A stretch of 64,000 bases of DNA from DASZCR01 sp964246705 (GCA_964246705.1 CAXTRQ010000006.1:1-64000), one strand, 5' to 3'; positions 52,324 through 61,734 are shown, counted from the stretch's first letter. Notes: a model not told the origin generated them from the letters alone. Made by a program: numbers and translations.

Positions 52324-54315
52324 CTAACGAATGCGCGTCATCTGTCGCCAGAAGAATCTGCCGAGGCGGGAGAAGGCGTTGCGATCTTTGGCGGTCGCGC
52401 CTTCGATGGGGAGGCCGAGCGCGGCGGCGAGTTCCGGGTTGGGCGGCGCGATGTCTTCATCGCCGCGTTTCTCGGAGAGCCAGCGATTGAGGACGCGCGT
52501 GACGATGCGACGCTGTTCGGGCGGGGCTTCGGCGAGAAACGCGCCGCGCAGGTCGTCTAGCTCGGCGATCTCAAGTTGGTTGGTCTGGTAGTAGCTGCGG
52601 AGCGCCGCGAAGAACCGTGTGTCACCCATCAGTTGCCGGAGCGCGACGAACATCAATGCGCCTTTACCGGCGACGATGGCCGCGTACTGGAAAGAGTTTC
52701 GATAATCGCGCGCATCGCGCTCCGCCGTCATGTCTTCGCCGCCGAACGTGCGATAAATTTGATAGACGCCGCGCAGCTGATCTTCCTGCGCGAGGCGTGC
52801 GCGCTCCTCTCCGTGTGCGTCCTTGTAATAGAGCAACGCCGACCAGTGCGCGAGTGCTTCATCGAGGACGGGGGCGCGCGCCGGATCGCTCCCGACCGTC
52901 ATGCCCCACCACTCATGCGCGATCACATGCGCGGTCGTGAACTCAAGACTATCTTCGATGGAGGCACGCTGCTCGCGCACAATTTCGGGGAGGTTACGCA
53001 TCGAGGGCGCATCGAAATCCACGTAGAAGGCGCTGGCAATCACGCCAAGCCCGGAAAACTCTGCGCTCCCAACCCCGGCGACGAGCGGCGCTTCCGTGAC
53101 GCTGATGGTTTTTGAGGGGAGCGCAATTGTCGGCAGCGCGCCGAACCGCGACTCGAAGATTCGCGCGGCCTCGGCGGCGACGGCGAGCACGCGACGCCCG
53201 ACCACTTCATGTTCCGCAGTGAAAATTGAACGCACCTTCAGGCCGGAGATATTGCGCTCCGCCGAACGCAACGTGCGACCGGCGACGATGGCGAAGTTAC
53301 GCAAATTTATTCCCACGTATTTCCGCTCACGGTGGCTGCTCACCTCGGCGTCAAATCCTCCTTCACCCGACGTGAACAATTCCACGTCGCCGGGCGCGAT
53401 GATGCTCACCTCGTAATCCGCGACCTCTGTATAGAGGGCATCGCCGACCGTCGGTTCAACTTTTCGTTGCCAGTCGTCGCCGTTGCGGACGGCAAGCACC
53501 GGATAGGCGCTGCCGAGCAGCATCACGCCACGAGAGTAAAAGTTGGTATCGCGTGCGCGGCGAACTTCGCGCTATTCGCGCAGTCCCGCGCCGACCTGCT
53601 GGACGACATGCGCGGGCAGACTCGTCTCATCCGGGTCAATCTCCGGCACGCTGCCCTTGAACTTGATTTCAACCTCGACGCTCGCGCCCGCCGCGACCGG
53701 CTCGCGCATCTGCACGCGTAGGGTCATCTCCTGATCGTCGAGCGAGAAGGCGAGCGGTTGCGCCGTCTGTGCTGTGCGCACCTCTGCGATTTCGATGTGT
53801 GGCTCGTCGGGCGTCGGAGCGGCAGACGGTTCGGGCGCAGTGTTTATTCCGGCGATGCTGAAAGGCTCTGCGCGTGTTGTCGGGGCTGCGTTGTCGCGGA
53901 GGTTCGAGTAGAGATGAAAATAGATGACGGCGGTCGGGCGGCTGTCGTGATTAATCCAGCGCACGCGCTCCGTGCCGGTATAGCTGCGCGCGTCGAAATC
54001 GAGTTTGAGAGAGATTTTGTACTGCGTGCGCTCCGCCGCTTTAGCCGTCTGCGGCGTGCTCTGCTGCGCGTTGGCCGGGGTGGGCAGCAAACACAACCCG
54101 AAAATAAACGCGAGGGCAAAGCTGACGCCGCTCGCTCTGAGTGGAAAATTTAGTCGAGTGAAACGGAGAGAATTATTCGCCACAGAGACACAGAGGACAC
54201 GGAGGTTGCACAGAGAAATGAAGAAGGCAGTAGGCAGTAGGCAATAGTCCGTCAGAGTAGATTTGAATACTTCTGTCTGTCGGCTACTTTCCGCCTGCTT
54301 TCTGCTGTCTGACAT
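52324..54315 (-). pseudogene. M1-aminopeptidase-like gene interrupted by an in-frame amber codon
   Basis: Two open frames in the same phase are separated only by TAG at 53572-53574: the N-terminal part (54315-53575) ends ...QQVGAGLRE, and the downstream codons continue directly as REVRRARDTNFYSRGVMM without a start being needed. Together they encode about 660 residues: signal region ending in TPANAQQ, M1 N-terminal beta domain, then a peptidase-like domain with AHVIAHEWWG and LDEALAHW. The HExxH motif reads HVIAH, so the two His and the later Glu ligand are kept but the catalytic Glu is replaced. ATG 54315 has GGGAG 9-13 bases upstream; the first 40 codons lie in a repeat element. Either a true nonsense mutation, a sequence error or read-through. 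Confidence 0.8.
54181..54313. repeat. Composite word-repeat element (CACAGAGGA and CAGTAGG words) at the start of the M1-like gene
   Basis: 9-base CACAGAG-A/G-GA units lie at 54181-54205; CAGTAGG heptads at about 54227-54247; a partly complementary arm (CTGTCTGTCGG, CTACTTTCCGCCTG, CTGCTGTCTGAC) at 54272-54313. It covers the first codons of the M1-like frame, so the native N-terminus may have been displaced. Confidence 0.75.
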
Positions 54316-54342
54316 TTTCAAATCTCCCGGCTCTTAAAATTC

Positions 54343-56772
54343 TCAACGCTTAACCTGCGCGGTGCGCCTGTTTGAACGCTGGTTGCCGGTCGCGGGTGGT
54401 CGCCCTTCCGTGATCGTGACGCTGCGAATCTGGTCGCCGATGGCAATGCGGTCAACCACTTCCATGCCTTCCGTGACGCGACCGAAAATCGTGTAGCCGC
54501 CATCGAGATGCGGTTGCGGCGAATGCGTGATAAACCACTGCGAGCCGCCAGTGTCTTTGCCTGAGAGAGCCATGCCGACTGCGCCGCGCGTATATGTCTC
54601 TTCGTTAATCTCGCAGCGAATCTGGTAGCCGGGGCCGCCGTTGCCATCGCCGCGCGGGTCGCCGCCCTGAACCACGAAGTTCGGGACGACGCGATGAAAC
54701 GCGACGCCGTTGAAATATCCTCTGCGAGCCAACGCAATGAAGTTATCAATTGTCAGCGGCGCATCATCCGGCAGCAGTTCGATGGTGAACTCGCCTTTAT
54801 CCGTGAGCACCGTCGCGCTCACACGTTTTCCGATGCGGGAGATGGCGCGCTGGTAGTCGGCCGGATGATTTCTGGTGGCGACGGTTTCGACTCGTCCCTC
54901 TTCTGCGCCCGCGTCGTCACCTTTTAACAGAGCGGCGGCGCGGCGGCGTACGACGTAATCGGGCACGTCAATCGCCGTCTTGATAGCTTCCGTCGCTTCC
55001 GCGCTCTTCTGCTTGGCGAGCGCGCCGAGAATGGAAAGCGCGGCGTCGTTCATCTCTTCGTCGAGCGACGGCGGCAGAGCCTCGATGAGCGCGCGCGCGT
55101 TGATCGGATCGGGTTCGAGCGTGCCGAGGATGTCTGCGGCGGTCGCACGCACAATCATGTCGTTCGCTTTCAGCCTCGCACGCATCACCGTGCCGAGGTC
55201 AATCGGCTTGAAGGCGGCGATGGCCTGAAGCACGGATGGCAGGGCGAGCGCGGGCGTGTTCGCATCTTCGAGCATCGTGCGCAAAAGTATCTGTGCGTCG
55301 GCTTGAAGACTAATCGCGCTATTGCCGCCCATCGCGCTCGTCACGTTAGCCAGTTCACCCAATCCTTGAGCCAGCGCCGAGATGCTCTGCCAAGAAGTCG
55401 GGTATGCGCCGCCCTGCGTGCGGTTGGCGAGCGCGACGAACGGCGGTTGACGTATGTATTGCGTCGGCCCGATGTCCGCGAGCGCCATCTCCACCTCCGG
55501 TGCGCCGAGTCCGCCCTCGCGCAAGTGCCTGAGCAGCGCCGACGCGCGCGGATGATTCGTGTTGGCGAGCAGGCGTCCGAGTGCCCCGGAGATTTCGAGC
55601 AGTTCGTTAGTTTCCGAAGGATGCTCGACCGCGCTGCCCTTCGCCGCTTTGTAAGCAAAGAGCAGTTCCTCGCCGAGTTGTAAGAGTGGATCGGCGGCAC
55701 GCGCATCCTTCAAAGAACCGAGCGCGCGAATGGCGCTGACGCGCACGCGCAAGTCTGTATCGGTCGTCGCGCGTGCGACCAGCGAATCGAAAGCGGCGGC
55801 ATCTCCGGCCACGCCGAGCGCGCGGGCGGCGTTGGCTCGCACGACCGGGTCTGTGTCTGTGGCGACGAGCACGCGCAGACGTTCGACAGACTCTTTAGCA
55901 CGCAGGCGTGCGAGCACGTTAGCCGCGTCGGCGCGCACGCGTGCGTCGGGCGAAGAGAGGAAAAGCGCGACTGTTTTGGGAGCATCCCGATGGCGCGAAC
56001 GAAGCGCCGCTGTGAGAGCTTCGAGCACGACGGCACGGCTCGGTTTGGGCTGTCGCTGCTCGGCTGCGAGCGTCGAGAGAATCGCCGCGCCGAGCGTCGC
56101 ACGGCGTTCTTCCTGTGCGGCGGGAAGCGCGGCGGCAATCTTTCCCAGAGCCTCAATGGTGCGCGCGCGAACTTCGATTGACTTGCTCAGACGCAAGGCT
56201 TCGAGCAGGGCGTCTGCGCCCGACGCCGCTTCAATCTCGCCGAGCGCGAAGGCGGCGTGCGCGCGTACCGTCTCGACCTTGTCTGTTCTGAGTAAAGAAG
56301 CGAGCGGCGCAACCGCGCCAGCATCGCCGATACGACCAGCCGCCAATGCTGCACGACCGCGCACCGCTGCGCTCCTGTCCGACAACAACAGGCCGAGGTC
56401 TGTGGCTTCCCAGCGCCGCTCGTCCTCGGCGCGCATGATGCGTAGAAGCGTCTCGGCGGGCAACAACACGCGAGCGCGCCGCGCGGCTCCCGCGCGTTGT
56501 GCCGGTGGGTTGTTCCTCAACTGCGCGATGGCGACGGCGCGCGTCTGATTCGTCTTCAGCGACACGCCGAGCAATTGTTCGTCCGGCGTCCACTCGCGGC
56601 GCGGCACGCCGTTCGCAAATGTTTCCGTCGTCGCCGCGCTGGCTATAGACTTTGGTCTCGCGCTGTCGGCCTGCAACGGGGAGAGCAGGAGAGCCAGCAA
56701 GGTTAGCGCGGCGACCTCTGCGAGAGGCGTGCGGCGTCGCCTGTTTCTGTCCGTGTAGGATGCGGTCTGCAT
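54343..56772 (-). CDS. Exported HEAT-repeat protein with C-terminal cyclophilin domain
   Basis: Predicted 809-aa protein. N-terminal signal or anchor (about residues 15-35, VAALTLLALLLSPLQADSA), then about ten HEAT/PBS-lyase-type repeats (RGRAALAAGRIGDAGAVAPLASLL, VRAHAAFALGEI, VRVSAIRALGSL) through residue 630, and a cyclophilin peptidyl-prolyl isomerase domain (about 660-795) with FHRVVPNFVVQGGDPRGDG, GAVGMAL and SQWFITHSPQPHLDGGYTIFG. Active-site Arg, Phe, Gln and His positions are kept. It probably folds or scaffolds exported proteins. The M1-like gene begins 27 bases downstream on the same strand. ATG 56772 begins the signal region; the longer frame is not supported. Confidence 0.9.
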   Translation of the reverse strand: MQTASYTDRNRRRRTPLAEVAALTLLALLLSPLQADSARPKSIASAATTETFANGVPRREWTPDEQLLGVSLKTNQTRAVAIAQLRNNPPAQRAGAARRARVLLPAETLLRIMRAEDERRWEATDLGLLLSDRSAAVRGRAALAAGRIGDAGAVAPLASLLRTDKVETVRAHAAFALGEIEAASGADALLEALRLSKSIEVRARTIEALGKIAAALPAAQEERRATLGAAILSTLAAEQRQPKPSRAVVLEALTAALRSRHRDAPKTVALFLSSPDARVRADAANVLARLRAKESVERLRVLVATDTDPVVRANAARALGVAGDAAAFDSLVARATTDTDLRVRVSAIRALGSLKDARAADPLLQLGEELLFAYKAAKGSAVEHPSETNELLEISGALGRLLANTNHPRASALLRHLREGGLGAPEVEMALADIGPTQYIRQPPFVALANRTQGGAYPTSWQSISALAQGLGELANVTSAMGGNSAISLQADAQILLRTMLEDANTPALALPSVLQAIAAFKPIDLGTVMRARLKANDMIVRATAADILGTLEPDPINARALIEALPPSLDEEMNDAALSILGALAKQKSAEATEAIKTAIDVPDYVVRRRAAALLKGDDAGAEEGRVETVATRNHPADYQRAISRIGKRVSATVLTDKGEFTIELLPDDAPLTIDNFIALARRGYFNGVAFHRVVPNFVVQGGDPRGDGNGGPGYQIRCEINEETYTRGAVGMALSGKDTGGSQWFITHSPQPHLDGGYTIFGRVTEGMEVVDRIAIGDQIRSVTITEGRPPATGNQRSNRRTAQVKR

Positions 56773-56910
56773 AGAGTTCAATTGTTGAATCTCTGGTCTT
56801 GGATTTTCGATTCTTTTTTTTGCAGTAGCTCGGCTCGCTTGTCCGGCGCTTCTCAAGGGGGAATGGCTTGCAGTCTATGTATCTGCGAGATGTGGCACGC
56901 CTGTCAAGCG

Positions 56911-57040
56911 GAAAGAATGAAGGATGAGCGTTGAAGGATGAATGAGAATTGATTCGTTTGCTTATTGAGCCGATGAATCTGATGGGCAAATGAATCAATC
57001 GGTCAATCCTTTCATCCTTCATCCTTCCGACTTCATCATT
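56911..57040. repeat. GGATGAA heptad hairpin element in a divergent intergenic region
   Basis: Left arm about 56911-56966 (GAATGAAGGATGAGCG, GAAGGATGAATGAG, TTGATTCG) and right arm about 56990-57040 (TGAATCAATC, TCATCCTTCATCCTTCC) are broadly complementary. It separates the divergent HEAT-cyclophilin and LSM-like genes. Confidence 0.8.
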
Positions 57041-57138
57041 TAAGATTGCTGTCACCTGTCGGACGTTTGCTGCGCCACGCTGTTATAGTCGTGCGGCTTC
57101 GTAGTTGAAAATTGATATTAGAGAATTGGAGAATAATG

Positions 57139-57543
57139 ATGGTTAAAAGATTCCTGTCGCTCGTCCTTGTCGGACTGCTGGCGAATGTGTTGATGGCGAC
57201 GACGCCCGCGCTGGCGAAAACACAGGGCGCGCAAGGTATGCAGTCGTCGGAGCAGGTGCGGAGCAAGATTGCGCGGCTCGGCGTCGGCGAGAAGGCGCGC
57301 GCGACCGTGTGGTTGAAGAACGGGACGAAAGTGAAAGGTTATATCGCTCAGGCCGGGGAGAACGATGCTGTCATCAGAGACCGCAAGACTGACGCGCCGA
57401 CGACGGTCGCTTATCAGGACATCACCAAAGTTGACAACAATCGCGGGCACAGTACGGCGCGGAATATCGCCATCGGAGTGGGCGTCGGAGCCGCCGCCGT
57501 CATCACCGTCCTCGCAATTTTAATCGCCACGAGTTTCGACTAG
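57139..57543 (+). CDS. Exported LSM-like hypothetical protein with C-terminal membrane segment
   Basis: Predicted 134-aa protein. Signal peptide at 1-28 (MVKRFLSLVLVGLLANVLM...ALA). Residues about 45-95 resemble an Sm/LSM-type beta barrel: ATVWLKNGTKVKGYIAQAGENDAVIRD followed by VAYQDITKVD. A hydrophobic segment closes the protein (about 108-130). Function unknown. ATG 57139 has GGAG 8-11 bases upstream; the ATG three bases earlier is also possible. Its TAG stop is shared, on the opposite strand, with the stop of the converging oxidoreductase gene. Confidence 0.78.
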   Translation: MVKRFLSLVLVGLLANVLMATTPALAKTQGAQGMQSSEQVRSKIARLGVGEKARATVWLKNGTKVKGYIAQAGENDAVIRDRKTDAPTTVAYQDITKVDNNRGHSTARNIAIGVGVGAAAVITVLAILIATSFD

Positions 57544-59678
57544 GCGGGCGAAACTTCGGAGACTTTGATGCGCTCGATTTCGACGAGCGCATCGTAGAAA
57601 GTTGCGCCGCGTCCGATGTCTGTCAGAGCTTGAGAAGTAAGCTGGTTGACGTTCTTTCGCCCCGGCGAGAGTTTGTTCCACCAGACCGAGGGCGAGACGA
57701 CGACGCCCGCGCGCGCGCGTGTCGTGACGACCGCCGTCAATTCGCAAGAACCACGCTCGTTGAAGGCGCGCACCATGTCGCCGTCCCGAATGCTGCGCGC
57801 GACGGCGTCCTGCGGATTGATTTCGACGAAGGGGCGCGCTTCCTGCCGTCGCTGCTTTGGAAGATTCGCAAAGCTTGAGTTGAGAAAAGCGTGCGCCGCC
57901 GGAGTGATGAGCGCGAGCGGGAAGCGCGCGGCCAGTTCCGGCGCGCTGCGGCGCGATTCGCGCGGCGGAATAAATTCGGGCACGGCGGGCATTCCCAAAG
58001 CTTCCAAATTTTCCGAATACAACTCGCACTTGCCCGATGCGGTCGGAAAATTTCCTTCGGCAAAAGGCGCGAATTTTTCCGGCAGGTTGAGCCGCATCCA
58101 ACCGCGCTCGCGCAAAAGTTCGAGCGTGATGCCGTCGAGAGCCGGGTGGTCTGAAGAGATCGCCTGTCGCGCAATCTCTTCGTCGGAATCTTTGAAACAG
58201 TCGTCCGTAAAACCCAGCCTTCCGGCCAGCAGACGAAAGACTTCCGAGTTCGGCTTCGCTTCGTGGAGCGGCGCGATAGCCGGTTCGTTGATGACAAAAT
58301 AAAAGTGGCCGTAAGCCTTGTGAATATCGAAGTGCTCAAGTTGCGTCGTGGCGGGCAGCACGATGTCCGCGTAGTCGCACGTGTCGGTCATGAAAAGTTC
58401 GTGGACGACAACGAAGAGGTCTTCGCGCTGTAAGCCTTCGAGCACCTTGGCCTGCTCCGGCGCGACCGCCGCCGGATTCGAGTTGTAGACGTAGAGCGCG
58501 CGCACGGGCGGGTCGTCCTGCTCTGTGAGTAGCGCGCCGAGGCGCGACATGTTGAGCATGCGCGGCGTCGGCTGCGGCATCAGGTCGAGACGATGGAGCG
58601 CCTCGTAGTTGATGGGGAACGTGCCGCTCGTCGAAAGCAGAATGCCTCCCGCCGCGTCGCGCCATGCGCCTGTGACGGTCGGCAGACAACTGACGGTTCT
58701 GACCGCCATGCCGCCGCCTGAGTGGCGTTGCAGTCCGTAGTTGATGCGAATCGCGGCAGGCCGCGTCGTCGCGTAAAGGCGCGCGAGGCGTTCAATCGTC
58801 TCGGCTTCGATTCCGCAAATCTCCGCGACACGCTCCGGCGCATACTCGCTCGCCCGCCTGCGTAAATCCTCCGCCCCGATGGTGTAACGCTCCAGATAGT
58901 CTCCGTCTTCGAGTCCCTCCCTGAAAATGACGTGCATCATGCCGAGAGCGAGCGCGCCGTCGGTTCCCGGCAACGGCGCGATGTGCTCGTCGCATTGGTC
59001 TGCCGTGCGCGTGCGGCGCGGGTCAATGGCGATGACGCGCGCGCCGAGCTTTCGTGCTTCGAGAATAAACGGCCACAAGTGGACGTTGCTTGTGATGGTG
59101 TTCGTACCCCAGAGCAGAATCAGTTTCGCGCCTTTGAACTGTTCGGGGTCTGTGCCGAGGCTCGCGCCGTAGGTCGCTTTATAACTTTCCGCGCCCGCCG
59201 TCGCACAGATGGTTCGGTCAAGCTGCGACGCGCCGAGACGGTGAAAGAAACGCCTGTCCATTGATTCGTTCTGGACGAGTCCGAGCGTGCCCGAATAGCT
59301 GTAGGGCAAGATTGTCTGCGCGCCTTCCGGCGACGCGGCGAGCGCGCGGAAGCGCGTAGCGATTTCGTCCAGCGCCTCGTCCCATGAAATCGGCGCGAAA
59401 CGTCCCTCGCCTTTCGCGCCGACGCGCCTCAGACAAGTCTTGATGCGGTCGGGACTGTGCGTGCGCTGCTCGTAGTTGGCGACCTTCGTGCAGAGCGTCC
59501 CGCGCGTGATGGGATGATGCGGGTCGCCCGCGACGCGCACCGCGCGCCCATCTTCGACCGTGACCAGCATCGCGCACGTATCAGGGCAGTCGTGCGGGCA
59601 AGCGGCACGGACGATTTTCAGTTCCCGCGAGGTGTCTGCTTTCCCGTCGAGTGTTGCGGCCACTTCTTCTTTCTCCAA
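57540..59678 (-). CDS. Molybdopterin-dependent oxidoreductase (DMSO reductase family)
   Basis: Predicted 712-aa enzyme binding bis-MGD and one 4Fe-4S cluster. The cluster motif CPHDCPDTC is at about residues 27-35 with a fourth Cys in GTLCTKV. Molybdopterin-binding landmarks include ILPYSYSGTLG, ATAGAESYKATYG, LLWGTNTITSNVHLWPF, IDPRRTRTADQCDEHIAPLPGTDGALALGM, and a C-terminal molydop_binding domain (about 590-700). No Tat signal or TM is present, so it is likely cytoplasmic. It resembles formate-dehydrogenase- or BisC-like proteins in which the metal ligand residue is not obvious; substrate unknown. Its stop overlaps the convergent gene by four bases. It is divergent from the SufR-like regulator. 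Confidence 0.92.
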   Translation of the reverse strand: MEKEEVAATLDGKADTSRELKIVRAACPHDCPDTCAMLVTVEDGRAVRVAGDPHHPITRGTLCTKVANYEQRTHSPDRIKTCLRRVGAKGEGRFAPISWDEALDEIATRFRALAASPEGAQTILPYSYSGTLGLVQNESMDRRFFHRLGASQLDRTICATAGAESYKATYGASLGTDPEQFKGAKLILLWGTNTITSNVHLWPFILEARKLGARVIAIDPRRTRTADQCDEHIAPLPGTDGALALGMMHVIFREGLEDGDYLERYTIGAEDLRRRASEYAPERVAEICGIEAETIERLARLYATTRPAAIRINYGLQRHSGGGMAVRTVSCLPTVTGAWRDAAGGILLSTSGTFPINYEALHRLDLMPQPTPRMLNMSRLGALLTEQDDPPVRALYVYNSNPAAVAPEQAKVLEGLQREDLFVVVHELFMTDTCDYADIVLPATTQLEHFDIHKAYGHFYFVINEPAIAPLHEAKPNSEVFRLLAGRLGFTDDCFKDSDEEIARQAISSDHPALDGITLELLRERGWMRLNLPEKFAPFAEGNFPTASGKCELYSENLEALGMPAVPEFIPPRESRRSAPELAARFPLALITPAAHAFLNSSFANLPKQRRQEARPFVEINPQDAVARSIRDGDMVRAFNERGSCELTAVVTTRARAGVVVSPSVWWNKLSPGRKNVNQLTSQALTDIGRGATFYDALVEIERIKVSEVSPA

Positions 59679-59889
59679 TTTCTATCGAGGGCATTGCCAT
59701 AGGGATGACGCTACCGGGGCGGATGCGTCAGGAACGGTCGTGCGTGACTGGCGCAAGGCTAAGACGCAGCCCTGTTATAACACGTCCGTTCAAGCTTTTC
59801 GAGTGAAGAATGGTTGAGAAGTTTATTTCAGAAATTGTTGGAATAATATTCGGTTTTGACGGGCAAACTACCATGACAATTAAATTTAG

Positions 59890-59929
59890 CAACCTATCGG
59901 TTGACAAAAGTGCTGCCCGAAAGTAGCAT
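59890..59929 (+). promoter_or_regulatory. SufR-type operator and promoter upstream of the regulator gene
   Basis: CAAC-N6-GTTG at 59890-59903 matches the inverted repeat reported for cyanobacterial SufR. It overlaps the -35 TTGACA (59901-59906); after 17 bases, TAGCAT (59924-59929) can serve as -10. This predicts autorepression. The -10 overlaps the ATG at 59928, so a transcript from here would begin near 59936 and might start leaderless at GTG 59937. Confidence 0.75.
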
Positions 59930-60593
59930 GGTTTTAGTGGTCGCAAACGTCAAAAACGGACTCGGAGCATCGCGCGGAGAAATCGTGCAACAGTTGCGCG
60001 CGCGCGGCGGCGTGAGCGCGGACGAACTGGCGGGCGTGCTCGGCGTCTCGAAGCAATGTGTCCGTAAGCACCTTGACGTGTTAGAGCGCGACGGCTACGT
60101 ACAGCACGCGCCGGAGCGCGGCGAGCGCGGGCGTCCGGCGCTCGTCTTTCGCCTGACCGTCAAGGCCGAAGAGCTTTTCCCGAAGCGTTATGATCTCTTT
60201 GCGAAAGCGGTTCTCCGGCAGGTCGGCGAAGTGTGGGGCGAGCGCGGCTTGAACGCCGTGTTTTGCGGGTGCGCGAGCGAGATGATTGCGAGTTTGAAAC
60301 CGCAGCTTGAGCGTCTGTCGTTCGATGCGCGCGTCGAGCGCCTGACAGAATTGCTGGCCGAGATGGGCTACGAGGCCGAAGCCGAAAAGCTGGCGGACGG
60401 CTCATATATTCTGACGGAGTGGAATTGTCCGCAGTCGGAAGTGGCGCGCGATTACAGGCAGTTGTGCGATCAGGAGTTGGTGGTCTACAGAGACCTGCTG
60501 GCGACGGATGTTTTCCGCGAATCGCGCATCGCCGGAGGCTCTTCGCGTTGCGCTTATCGCGTGATGCAGCCTGCGAAGAGTGCGAAGCTTTAA
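59928..60593 (+). CDS. sufR: SufR-like Fe-S cluster-binding transcriptional regulator
   Basis: Predicted 221-aa DeoR/ArsR-type winged-helix regulator. The DNA-binding domain (about residues 15-75) includes ELAGVLGVSKQCVRKHLDVLERDGYV and a wing with ERGERGRPALVFRLT. The C-terminal domain holds C167 (WNCPQ), C180 (LCDQ) and C208 (RCAY), plus CGC near residue 118. The C167-X12-C180 spacing and NCP motif are as in SufR, which represses the suf genes when holding a 4Fe-4S cluster. One Cys of the four in cyanobacterial SufR appears missing. Its promoter has a CAAC-N6-GTTG operator. Mrp, IscA-like and ferredoxin genes follow on the same strand. ATG 59928 is used; GTG 59937 is possible. Confidence 0.85.
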   Translation: MVLVVANVKNGLGASRGEIVQQLRARGGVSADELAGVLGVSKQCVRKHLDVLERDGYVQHAPERGERGRPALVFRLTVKAEELFPKRYDLFAKAVLRQVGEVWGERGLNAVFCGCASEMIASLKPQLERLSFDARVERLTELLAEMGYEAEAEKLADGSYILTEWNCPQSEVARDYRQLCDQELVVYRDLLATDVFRESRIAGGSSRCAYRVMQPAKSAKL

Positions 60594-60637
60594 AATTGAA
60601 GATCACAAATTTTTTTAAGAGAAGAGACGAGACCGAT

Positions 60638-61720
60638 ATGGCGCAAGTATCTGAGGCGGATGTGTATGGTGCATTGATGCAGGTCAGAGACCCCGATTTG
60701 CACAAAGATATCGTGACGCTCGGCTTCATCAAAGATTTAGCAATCGCAGGCGGCGACGTTTCCTTTCGCATCGTGCTGACGACTCCGGCCTGTCCCGTCA
60801 GAGAGCAGTTGGAGGCGCAAGCGCGCGAAGTGGTCGGCGCGCTTCGCGGCGTCTCGTCCGTCAAAGTGACGATGGATGCGGTCGTACCGAAAGGGCGGGG
60901 TTTTGGCGAAAAGTTGAGCGTGCCGGGCATCAAGAACATCATCGCCGTCTCTTCAGGGAAGGGCGGCGTCGGCAAGTCAACTGTGGCGGTCAATCTCGCC
61001 GTCTCGCTGGCGCGCGACGGTGCGCGCGTCGGTCTGATGGACGCAGACGTGTACGGGCCGAACGTGCCGCAGATGTTGGGCGTCACCGATGCCAAGCCGA
61101 TTGTCAACGTCAATAAGCTGGTTCCGATTGAAGCGCACGGTTTGAAATTAATCTCGATGGCAATCTTGAAACCGGGCGACGAGCCGATGATTGTGCGCGG
61201 GCCGATCTTGCACAGCCTCGTTCGGCAGTTCTTACAGGACGTGGAATGGGGAGAACTGGATTATCTGGTGATTGATATGCCGCCGGGCACGGGCGACGTG
61301 CAACTGTCGCTTTCGCAACTCGTCCCCGTACAGGGCGCGGTGCTGGTCACGACGCCGCAAGAAGTCGCCGTCTCGGACGTGCGCCGTGCGCTGAGAATGT
61401 TTGAGACCGTCAACGTCCCAATCCTCGGCATCATCGAGAACATGAGTTTCTTTATCGCGCCGGACACGGGCGTGCGCTACAACATCTTCGGCGAAGGCGG
61501 CGGGCGGAAATTGGCGGAGACTTATGGCGTGCCTTTCCTCGGCGCGGTGCCGCTCGCTCTGGACGTGCGCGAGGGCGGCGACAGCGGCGTTCCCATCGTC
61601 GTCAGTCACCCGGAATCAGCGCAGGCCGAGAGCTTCCGGCGGGTCGCCGAAGAGGTGGCGCGCTACGTCTCGATTGAGGCGATGAAACCTGAGCTTGTCG
61701 TTTTGGGCAAAGCTCGTTGA
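60638..61720 (+). CDS. Mrp/ApbC/NBP35-type iron-sulphur carrier ATPase
   Basis: Predicted 360-aa P-loop ATPase that transfers Fe-S clusters to target proteins. N-terminal MIP18/DUF59 domain (about 1-85: ADVYGALMQVRDPDLHKDIVTLGFI and TTPACP). The deviant Walker A SGKGGVGKST is at residues 105-114, then DADVYGPN, DYLVIDMPPGTGD and ENMSFFIAPDTG. The CxxC that binds the cluster in ApbC and NBP35 is replaced by APDT here, as happens in some Mrp proteins. ATG 60638 lies 44 bases after the regulator stop; the frame extends upstream into that gene but without similarity. Confidence 0.93.
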   Translation: MAQVSEADVYGALMQVRDPDLHKDIVTLGFIKDLAIAGGDVSFRIVLTTPACPVREQLEAQAREVVGALRGVSSVKVTMDAVVPKGRGFGEKLSVPGIKNIIAVSSGKGGVGKSTVAVNLAVSLARDGARVGLMDADVYGPNVPQMLGVTDAKPIVNVNKLVPIEAHGLKLISMAILKPGDEPMIVRGPILHSLVRQFLQDVEWGELDYLVIDMPPGTGDVQLSLSQLVPVQGAVLVTTPQEVAVSDVRRALRMFETVNVPILGIIENMSFFIAPDTGVRYNIFGEGGGRKLAETYGVPFLGAVPLALDVREGGDSGVPIVVSHPESAQAESFRRVAEEVARYVSIEAMKPELVVLGKAR

Positions 61721-61734
61721 GTATGGTAAAAGGG

